DNA of 7,962 bases from an uncultured Eubacteriales bacterium (GTDB taxonomy: Bacteria; Bacillota; Clostridia; Christensenellales; Borkfalkiaceae). The notes beneath the pieces were generated by a model. It was given only the letters and a program-made list of their open reading frames with translations, was not told the origin of the DNA and ran no database searches. The number at the start of each line of letters is the position of its first letter. Position 1 is the stretch's first letter. The stretch is taken from positions 1 to 7,962 of the forward strand of contig CAJLLH010000050.1 of the NCBI GenBank assembly GCA_905207385.1, given 5' to 3'. Shown here in pieces: positions 1-5,024 of this stretch. The position numbers and the translations under genes were made by a program.

Positions 1-29
1 CGGCAAAGCGCAATTTATGCGCTTTGCCG
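1..29 (-). terminator. Perfect 12-bp hairpin, probable terminator of the membrane-protein gene
   Basis: The arms at 1-12 and 18-29 are exact reverse complements around a 5-nt ATTTA loop. The hairpin begins 21 bases past the stop codon of the minus-strand gene that ends at 51, where an intrinsic terminator would sit. The T-tract expected in the minus direction would lie to the left of position 1, outside the window, so it cannot be checked. A structure this symmetrical could also serve a convergent plus-strand gene to the left. Confidence 0.7.
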
Positions 30-50
30 CACCGCCGAAAACTTAGCCGA

Positions 51-1031
51 TTAATTGAAGTCATCGAAAGGCGAACCGCCCGACGAAGAATTTCCTCCGC
101 TGTTGCCGCCGTTTGCGTTACCGCTTCCACCGCTGTTGCCGCCGTAAGACGAATCGCCGGAAGATTTTGAGGAAGAACCGTATTCATCGAACGGGTCGGG
201 AGCAGACGAGCCCTGCGAAGGACCCTGCCCGCCGTAGCCGTTATTGTTGTATCCGCCGTTATAACCGTTATTATACCCGCCGTTGTATCCGCCCTGATTG
301 TTGTAGGGGTTCTGGTTGTAAGGGTTGCCGTACTGCTGCTGATACATGCGGTAATTGCGCTCGCGCACCTGCCTTAAATAGTCCATATAATTCATGCCCT
401 TGTTGTTGCGCACGGCATAAACGAGTATGCCCGCAAGCGGGAGAATTGCACCCACTATGGAGAAAAGAAGGTACTGGCGCGCCGCGTAAGTGCGGAAGAA
501 CGCCGTAAGAAGCAGAAGTTTGAGCACTACGTAAACTATGTCTACAAGGGAAAGAATGAACCTTAAGTTAGCAAAAATCCAGGCAAGCCACTGCATGCTT
601 TCGGGCACGCCGACAAGCGGCGTATCGGGCACGTAGTAAGCTATGGTTTCGCCGTAAAATTCGGGACGCCATTCAATGTAGTCCCACATAGCGAACGCCG
701 ACACAAAATAAAGCACGAATCCCGCAGCAAGCACGGCTTCGAATATAGCCGTAGCTATTGCAAAATGCCGCGATTTTATGTTGTAAACATTATTTTTCTG
801 CGAACATACACCGATATAATAAGTGTTTACGAACGGAATGAAAATCATCCATTTATGCGGAAGCCTTTCGCGCTTTGCTATGGTCCACAACCCGCAGACA
901 AGGAATATATAAACTATAAGGAAGCATAAAGAACCTACCAGCATGCAAATCCACAGCTTATTAGCCGGATTGGCGCTGGAGCTCATAAACATTATATCCA
1001 AAAAATAATTGGCAAACTGAAAAAAATCCAT
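51..1031 (-). CDS. Four-helix membrane protein with a Gly/Asn/Tyr/Ser-rich disordered tail, function unknown
   Basis: The protein has 326 residues and I do not recognise a named family with certainty. Hydrophobic segments suitable as membrane helices lie at about 27-50, 91-114, 149-177 and 187-206. After the first helix comes a basic stretch and the motif KWMIFIPFVNTYYIG (60-74), a pattern common in uncharacterised small Firmicute membrane proteins where an amphipathic segment precedes a re-entering helix. From about residue 228 the chain is low-complexity and probably disordered: first Tyr/Gln/Asn/Gly repeats, then Ser/Gly/Asn runs. Two short acidic-aromatic motifs interrupt this tail, PFDEY at 280-284 and PFDDF at 321-325, the latter one residue from the C-terminus. 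The ATG at 1029-1031 has GGAG only 4 nt upstream (plus-strand CTCC, 1036-1039), a rather tight spacing. The gene stands alone, between its own upstream region and a terminator-like hairpin. A membrane scaffold or a protein that recruits partners through its tail is possible, but that is inference. Confidence 0.85.
   Translation of the reverse strand: MDFFQFANYFLDIMFMSSSANPANKLWICMLVGSLCFLIVYIFLVCGLWTIAKRERLPHKWMIFIPFVNTYYIGVCSQKNNVYNIKSRHFAIATAIFEAVLAAGFVLYFVSAFAMWDYIEWRPEFYGETIAYYVPDTPLVGVPESMQWLAWIFANLRFILSLVDIVYVVLKLLLLTAFFRTYAARQYLLFSIVGAILPLAGILVYAVRNNKGMNYMDYLRQVRERNYRMYQQQYGNPYNQNPYNNQGGYNGGYNNGYNGGYNNNGYGGQGPSQGSSAPDPFDEYGSSSKSSGDSSYGGNSGGSGNANGGNSGGNSSSGGSPFDDFN
222..332 (-). repeat. 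In-gene low-complexity repeat encoding Tyr-Asn-Gly-Gly units
   Basis: Codons for residues 234-270 of the membrane protein encode imperfect repeats built on NPYN, GGYN, NGYN and GGYG units. The DNA shows matching imperfect repeats of CCGCCGTT(A/G)TA-type words on the plus strand. Such tracts often change length by slippage, so copy number may differ between strains. The sequence shows the repeat; the variability is inference. Confidence 0.7.
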
Positions 1032-1051
1032 AATTCTCCGTTTTTAATATA

Positions 1052-1097
1052 TTATGGTTATCTCGCACAAATTACCTTATGGTATTTTGCACAAATT
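1052..1097 (-). repeat. Two imperfect tandem direct repeats upstream of the membrane-protein gene
   Basis: On the plus strand, 1052-1073 and 1077-1097 share the frame TTATGGT...GCACAAATT, separated by ACC. On the minus strand each copy reads AATTTGTGC, a short variable centre, then ACCATAA. A TATAAT hexamer lies just upstream on the minus strand (plus positions 1099-1104), but I see no good -35 box at 16-18 nt from it. If that hexamer is used, the repeats fall in the 5' leader of the mRNA; otherwise they overlap the promoter. Paired copies suggest a binding site for a regulator. Confidence 0.5.
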
Positions 1098-1149
1098 TAT
1101 TATATCTGTTTATAATGAATTCCTTAAAACAGAATTGTGAAAACGCTGT

Positions 1150-1188
1150 AAAAAAAACGGCGTCCGTAAATTTATTTTACACCCGCCG
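1150..1188 (-). terminator. Intrinsic terminator of the ecf-truA operon
   Basis: On the minus strand a hairpin forms from CGGCG (plus 1184-1188) with CGCCG (1158-1162). After a small 3x3 internal loop there is a second 5-bp stem, GTAAA with TTTAC (1176-1180 with 1166-1170), and a 5-nt loop. Eight consecutive T follow immediately in the minus direction (plus-strand A run, 1150-1157). It starts 23 bases past the truA stop, in the right place and orientation to end the operon. Confidence 0.75.
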
Positions 1189-1211
1189 CAACTAACCGTC
1201 AATACCTTTTG

Positions 1212-1970
1212 TCAAAAAACAGTCAGACCGTAATCCACGCTTTCAAGAGTAAGCCCCTTTGCAGGCATAGTTTTTCCCGCAAGCGACCTGTCGCCGCATT
1301 CAAGCGAATTTATGATGTCCTGCAGACTTACGCGCCCCAGACCGAGGTACAAAAGCGTGCCCGCCATGGTGCGGACCATATTGTATAAAAACCCCGCGCC
1401 GCAAACAGTTATTGTTATATCTTCGCTCCCGCGCGAAAAGCTGCTTTCAACGCTTACAGAATACACTTTTCTTACGGTGGTTTTAGCCGAAGAACCGCTT
1501 GCGCAATATGCCTTGAAATCGTGTTCGCCGCAATATAGTGCCGCTCCTTTTTGCATAAGAGCGATATCGGGGCGGGGATAAACTGCCACCGCGTAGCGCG
1601 ATTTGAGGGGATGTTCGCGGCGCGCCACGTACATGCGGTAGACGTAAGTCTTTTTCTTTGAAGAGCGGTTTGCGTCGAACTCTTCGGGCACTGCCGCAGA
1701 CTTCAGAACGCATATGTCCGCGGGCAGACGGAAATTGAGCGCATCGGCAATTTTTTCGGCGGGAACGGAAATATCCGCCGAAAAATGGCATACCTGCCCC
1801 GCCGCGTGCACTCCGCTGTCCGTGCGGCCGCTGGCAACAATATTTACTTTTTTTCCGAAAGCGGCAAGGGCGGCCTGTTCAAGAACGCTTTGCACGGAAA
1901 CGCCGTTTTTCTGCGTCTGCCAGCCGCGGTAAGCCGTGCCGTCGTAGGAAAGAAGTATTGCGTATTTCAT
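1212..1970 (-). CDS. truA: tRNA pseudouridine(38-40) synthase TruA
   Basis: TruA converts uridines 38, 39 and 40 in the anticodon arm of many tRNAs to pseudouridine, in the cytoplasm. The product has 252 residues, normal for the family. It opens with the typical MKYAILLSYDGTAYRGWQ N-terminus, which fixes the start even though the frame stays open 30 codons further upstream inside ecfT. The signature GRTDSGVHA is at 48-56, with D51 in the place of the catalytic aspartate (D60 in E. coli). The conserved GFLYNMVR (193-200) and the C-terminal PAKGLTL (236-242) are present. The ATG shares one base with the ecfT stop (TAATG), and I see no Shine-Dalgarno sequence before it, so it probably depends on ribosomes that have just finished ecfT. 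A terminator follows. The ecfT-truA order is classic for Firmicutes. Confidence 0.97.
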   Translation of the reverse strand: MKYAILLSYDGTAYRGWQTQKNGVSVQSVLEQAALAAFGKKVNIVASGRTDSGVHAAGQVCHFSADISVPAEKIADALNFRLPADICVLKSAAVPEEFDANRSSKKKTYVYRMYVARREHPLKSRYAVAVYPRPDIALMQKGAALYCGEHDFKAYCASGSSAKTTVRKVYSVSVESSFSRGSEDITITVCGAGFLYNMVRTMAGTLLYLGLGRVSLQDIINSLECGDRSLAGKTMPAKGLTLESVDYGLTVF

Positions 1971-2818
1971 TACTTGATTATTATATATTCGTATATCTGC
2001 GGAAAGATTTGGGCGGCATATATGTTGAAAAGAACGACGCCCGCGATGAGTGCCGCGCATAAGATTGCGGCAACGAGGTCGCGCCAGCCGAAGGTAAGTT
2101 TTTTGTACTTGGTGCGGTTTTTAGAACCCGAATAACAGCGCGCGTCCATAGCGTCGCCCAGCTCCTCCGCGCGTCTGAACGCGCTTATAAGAAGAGGTAT
2201 TAAAATGGGCACTACCGCCTTTATTCTTTTTATTATGTTTCCGCTTTCAAAGTCTGCGCCCCTCGCCTTCTGCGCCGCTATTATGCGGTTTGTTTCGTCT
2301 ATGAGCGTGGGAATGAAACGCAGAGCTATGCTCATTATGAGCGCAAGCTCGTGAACGGGGAATTTAATCCATTTGAGCGGGGTCAAAAGGCTTTCTATGC
2401 CGTCGGTAAGGCGCACGGGCGTGGTTGTAAGCGTGAGAACGGCGGACGCCATTACCAGAAGGAACAGCCTTAAAAGAAGGAATACAGTGTATACAATTGC
2501 CTCGCGGTATATTTTAATCACCCAGTTTTCGGGCGTGAGCAGATGTTCGCCGCCGTGGAAAAACAGGTTTAACAGCGAGGTTATTATCAGAATGAAAAGT
2601 ATGCCCTTGACCGAGCGCAACACAGAGCCGAAAGGCACGCGCGCGGCTATTACCGTAACAGCCAGCACCAGCGCGCAAAGTATCATGCCGTAGAAAGTAT
2701 CGGCAATGAATATCGCAACGATATACGCTATTAAAAATAACAGCTTCGTGCGCGGGTCGAGCGAGTGAACGAATGATTTTGCGGGGTAGTATTGTCCGAA
2801 CGTTACGTCGTTAAGCAT
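1970..2818 (-). CDS. ecfT: Energy-coupling factor transporter transmembrane protein EcfT
   Basis: EcfT is the membrane scaffold of ECF-type vitamin and metal importers; it passes ATP-driven movement from the two ATPases to the S component. From the chosen ATG the protein has 282 residues. The family motif SLDPRTKLL is at 19-27, followed by clusters of hydrophobic helices (about 26-58, 70-88, 108-131, 155-173, 200-215 and 247-267). The two cytoplasmic coupling motifs that dock into the ATPases are visible: QKARGADF (183-190, core ARG) and DAMDARCYSG (222-231, core ARC). An in-frame GTG lies three codons upstream (2825-2827), but the purine-rich AAGGGGGTG is 8 nt from the ATG at 2816-2818 and overlaps the GTG, so the ATG is preferred. 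The start overlaps the ATPase gene by 8 nt and the stop overlaps the truA start by 1 nt. No S component is encoded here, so the substrate cannot be deduced. Confidence 0.95.
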   Translation of the reverse strand: MLNDVTFGQYYPAKSFVHSLDPRTKLLFLIAYIVAIFIADTFYGMILCALVLAVTVIAARVPFGSVLRSVKGILFILIITSLLNLFFHGGEHLLTPENWVIKIYREAIVYTVFLLLRLFLLVMASAVLTLTTTPVRLTDGIESLLTPLKWIKFPVHELALIMSIALRFIPTLIDETNRIIAAQKARGADFESGNIIKRIKAVVPILIPLLISAFRRAEELGDAMDARCYSGSKNRTKYKKLTFGWRDLVAAILCAALIAGVVLFNIYAAQIFPQIYEYIIIK

Positions 2819-4718
2819 TGCTTTCACCCCCTTCGAACAGGCTTATCACCTTTTCGGCAAAGTCCTCGCAGGTGAAGTCGGTATCAATTTCAATTCCGCT
2901 TTCCGCAAGTTTAGCGCACGCTTTTGCCGTAAGCGGCACATCCAGACCGAGCGAAGTCAGCTCGTCCGCCTTTTTGAACAATTCGCGCGGGGTGGCGCAG
3001 TCCGCCACGGCGCCCTCCGATATTACCGCCGCACGCGTGCAGTTGTCGGCAATTTCGTCCATGTCGTGCGAAACGACTATTACCGTGCTGCACCATTCGC
3101 GGTGTATTTTATGCAGAAGCTCCATAATCTCCTGCTTGCCGAGCGGGTCCAATCCCGCCGCGGGCTCGTCAAGAATGAGAATGTGCGGACGGGTAACTAT
3201 AACGCCCGCTATCGCCACGCGCCTTTTCTGTCCGCCGGAAAGGTCGAAGGGCGATTTGTCCTTTACCTCTTCGTAAGAAAGTCCGACCATCTCCAGGGCG
3301 TCGCGCACGGCGGCTTCCGTCTGCTCGGGCGTAATGCCCTTGCGGAAGTTTTTAAGTCCGAAAGCCACGTCCGCGAAAACCGTTTCGGCGACCAGCTGAT
3401 ATTCGGGGTACTGGAACACCATACCCACACTTTCCCTCAATTTCAGGAAATCGCATTTTTTATCCGCGAGATTGAATTGACCCACGGATATCTGCGGAAG
3501 AACGGGAGCGGGCTGACCTTTTTTAGGCTTTTTTGCGCGGTATTTTTTATTTGCCTGAGGAAGTTTTATAAGAGCGTTGAGGTGCTGCACGAGCGTCGAT
3601 TTGCCGCTGCCCGTATGACCTATTATGCCGAAAAATTCCCCCTCGGATATATGCAGATTAATGCCCTTAAGCGCCTTGGACGCGAACGGCGATTTTGCCG
3701 AATACGTGAACGTAAGGTTTTTGACGTCTATGTCCCACTCACCGCCGTTTTGCGCAACAGGTGCGGGAATATATTGCGACGAACGCTTTGCCGCGCCGCG
3801 GTTTTGAACTTCGGCGGCAATCTCTTCGGCGAGCGTTTCGGGGGAAAGGCAGTCGGCTACCGCTATGCCGTTTTTCTGCAGAGTTTTGCAGATTTTGCCT
3901 ATGCGCGGCAGACTTAAGTTGTAAGCTTCGAGCCGCTCGCTGTGCAGAAAAATTTCCGCAGGAGTGCCCCGCATTACAATTTCGCCCCTGTTCATGACTA
4001 TGGTGCGGTCGGCAAGCAGCGCTTCTTCCATGAAGTGGGTTATGAGTATTACCGTCATTCCCTCCTCTTTGTTGAGGCGGGAAACGACGCCCATTACCTC
4101 CCTGCGGCCGCGGGGGTCGAGCATTGCCGTAGATTCGTCGAGAATGATAATTTCGGGCTTTATGGCAAGCACGCCGGCGATGGCTATGCGCTGTTTCTGT
4201 CCGCCCGAAAGGCGCGAGGGCGTACCCGTGCGGTAAGCGTCCATTCCTACGGCTTTAAGCGCCCAGTCTATGCGGCGGCCTATTTCTTCGCGCTCCACGC
4301 CGAGATTTTCGGGTCCGAACGCGACGTCGTCTTCTATAATCGATGCGACCATCTGGTTGTCGGGGTTCTGGAAAACTATGCCCGCGCGCTTGCGGATTTC
4401 CGTGGGGTTCTTGCCCTCGGAAGTGTCCAGTCCGAACACCGTAACTTTGCCGAGGTCGGGCAGCAAAAGCCCGTTTATAAGGCGCGCCAGCGTAGATTTG
4501 CCGCTGCCGTTATGACCGATTACGGCGAGGAATTCACCCTTTTGCACCGTAAGCGAAACGTTATTCAGCGCGGGCACGGACTGTTCGTTGTACGAAAAAG
4601 TTACGCCGTCGAATTTAACGGCGCAACCGCCTTCCGCGGCGGCTGTTTCTTTTGCTGAAAGTTCGTTTCCCGCCGTATTTTTTTCAGGGGTCTGAGACCC
4701 GTTTGCAATTTCTTCCAT
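2811..4718 (-). CDS. ecfA: Fused ECF transporter ATPase, EcfA1-EcfA2 in one chain
   Basis: This 635-residue protein joins the two ATPases that power an ECF importer, usually two separate genes of about 280-290 codons each. The first half (about 33-305) has Walker A GHNGSGKST (68-76), Q-loop Q117, signature LSGGQ (170-174), Walker B ending D194-E195 and switch H228; its DESTAMLDPRGR is the EcfA1 style. The second half (about 330-628) has Walker A GHTGSGKST (367-375), Q436, LSGGQ (493-497), D517-E518 and H551; SPF near 343 and DEPAAGLDP are EcfA2 style. Both sites look catalytically complete, and both halves keep the small C-terminal subdomain of EcfA proteins. The linker is about 306-328. The second half has a Lys/Pro-rich insert (about 387-408) between Walker A and the Q-loop. 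The first 30 residues are a polar extension. The ATG at 4716-4718 has AAAAGG 6 nt upstream. First gene of the operon with ecfT and truA. Confidence 0.94.
   Translation of the reverse strand: MEEIANGSQTPEKNTAGNELSAKETAAAEGGCAVKFDGVTFSYNEQSVPALNNVSLTVQKGEFLAVIGHNGSGKSTLARLINGLLLPDLGKVTVFGLDTSEGKNPTEIRKRAGIVFQNPDNQMVASIIEDDVAFGPENLGVEREEIGRRIDWALKAVGMDAYRTGTPSRLSGGQKQRIAIAGVLAIKPEIIILDESTAMLDPRGRREVMGVVSRLNKEEGMTVILITHFMEEALLADRTIVMNRGEIVMRGTPAEIFLHSERLEAYNLSLPRIGKICKTLQKNGIAVADCLSPETLAEEIAAEVQNRGAAKRSSQYIPAPVAQNGGEWDIDVKNLTFTYSAKSPFASKALKGINLHISEGEFFGIIGHTGSGKSTLVQHLNALIKLPQANKKYRAKKPKKGQPAPVLPQISVGQFNLADKKCDFLKLRESVGMVFQYPEYQLVAETVFADVAFGLKNFRKGITPEQTEAAVRDALEMVGLSYEEVKDKSPFDLSGGQKRRVAIAGVIVTRPHILILDEPAAGLDPLGKQEIMELLHKIHREWCSTVIVVSHDMDEIADNCTRAAVISEGAVADCATPRELFKKADELTSLGLDVPLTAKACAKLAESGIEIDTDFTCEDFAEKVISLFEGGESNA
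2825..2833 (-). promoter_or_regulatory. Ribosome binding site that decides the ecfT start
   Basis: The minus strand reads AAGGGGGTG, inside the last codons of the upstream ATPase gene. The G run ends 8 nt before the ATG at 2816-2818, an ideal distance. The competing GTG start is part of this same element and so would have no site of its own. Confidence 0.65.
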
Positions 4719-4741
4719 TTTTAACCTTTTATATGCAACTG

Positions 4742-4770
4742 ATTATAACAAAAAAGCAGACTTTTAACAA
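4742..4770 (-). promoter_or_regulatory. Promoter of the ecfA-ecfT-truA operon
   Basis: On the minus strand TTGTTA (plus 4765-4770) lies exactly 17 nt from a perfect TATAAT (plus 4742-4747). Transcription would start near 4735, leaving a leader of about 17 nt that contains the AAAAGG ribosome site (plus 4725-4730). The -10 box is consensus and the -35 matches 4 of 6 bases. This gives the operon its own start. Confidence 0.7.
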
Positions 4771-4818
4771 CAATTTACGCTTTATTTTTTTTCAAACAAA
4801 GCTAAAAAATTTGTGAAC

Positions 4819-4873
4819 GCGCGCAAAAGGCGCTCTTATCTGCGAATTTTAAGGCGCACAGCGCGCTTTTTTT
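4819..4873 (+). terminator. Terminator-like hairpin with T-run between divergent promoters, transcript unknown
   Basis: The outer arms GCGCGC (4819-4824 and 4861-4866) enclose GCGC (4830-4833) with GCGC (4854-4857) and CTTA (4835-4838) with TAAG (4850-4853). Seven T follow at 4867-4873. The form is that of a rightward intrinsic terminator, yet no plus-strand gene ends here. It lies upstream of the nifJ promoter, so it is not a nifJ attenuator. It may stop antisense transcription or end a small RNA. Confidence 0.45.
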
Positions 4874-4897
4874 ACAGAAAAAACGCCATTAAATGAA

Positions 4898-4918
4898 AAA
4901 TATATTGAAAATATATTT
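4898..4918. promoter_or_regulatory. AT-rich perfect palindrome just upstream of the nifJ -35 box
   Basis: AAATATATT (4898-4906) and AATATATTT (4910-4918) are exact reverse complements around GAA. The element ends 10 nt before the -35 hexamer, where an activator site or an AT-rich UP element would sit. AT-rich gaps give palindromes by chance, but 9-bp arms with a 3-nt centre at this place are notable. Confidence 0.4.
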
Positions 4919-4928
4919 CGCGCGTATA

Positions 4929-4957
4929 TTGACTTTTTAATCGTATTGTTTTATAAT
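4929..4957 (+). promoter_or_regulatory. Strong nifJ promoter
   Basis: TTGACT (4929-4934, 5 of 6 to consensus) and TATAAT (4952-4957, 6 of 6) are separated by exactly 17 nt, near-ideal for a housekeeping sigma factor. The start would be near 4964, giving a leader of about 60 nt before nifJ. This fits a highly expressed central metabolic gene. Confidence 0.85.
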
Positions 4958-4962
4958 ATTTT

Positions 4963-4979
4963 TGTGTGAAAAATACACA
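4963..4979. promoter_or_regulatory. Putative operator at the nifJ transcription start
   Basis: TGTGT (4963-4967) and ACACA (4975-4979) form a dyad with a 7-nt A-rich centre, placed over the expected start point, a typical repressor position. It resembles the TTGTG...CACAA layout of Rex (NADH/NAD+ sensor) sites, but the spacing is one base longer and the inner bases differ, so Rex binding is only a suggestion. Confidence 0.4.
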
Positions 4980-5011
4980 GTTTTACTTAATTCAGCAATC
5001 ATTTATCAAAC

Positions 5012-5016
5012 GGAGG
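5012..5016 (+). promoter_or_regulatory. nifJ ribosome binding site
   Basis: A perfect GGAGG ends 8 nt before the ATG at 5025-5027. It supports this start and efficient translation. Confidence 0.9.
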
Positions 5017-5024
5017 TTTTATTA

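Noticed and set aside
113..508. Plus-strand open frame of 131 codons opposite the membrane-protein tail
   Set aside because: It is an Arg/Cys-rich product of reading the Gly/Asn/Ser repeats on the opposite strand, with no start signal.
1971..2060. Upstream extension of truA by 30 codons to an earlier ATG
   Set aside because: The extension lies within ecfT and does not resemble TruA, whereas MKYAILLSYDGTAYRGW at the 1970 start is the conserved N-terminus.
2819..2827. GTG start for ecfT three codons upstream
   Set aside because: The best ribosome site overlaps this GTG and is correctly spaced for the ATG at 2816-2818. The difference is only three residues, so some doubt remains.
3066..4658. 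Several plus-strand open frames of 80-283 codons opposite the fused ATPase gene
   Set aside because: They mirror a gene with clear ATPase motifs, have odd Arg/Cys/Phe-rich composition and lack convincing ribosome sites. They are shadows of the real frame.
4719..5024. Riboswitch or small gene in the 306-bp gap before nifJ
   Set aside because: I see promoters, dyads and one hairpin, but no conserved riboswitch core that I recognise. The nifJ leader of about 60 nt is too short for most riboswitches, and no short frame has both a start and a ribosome site.
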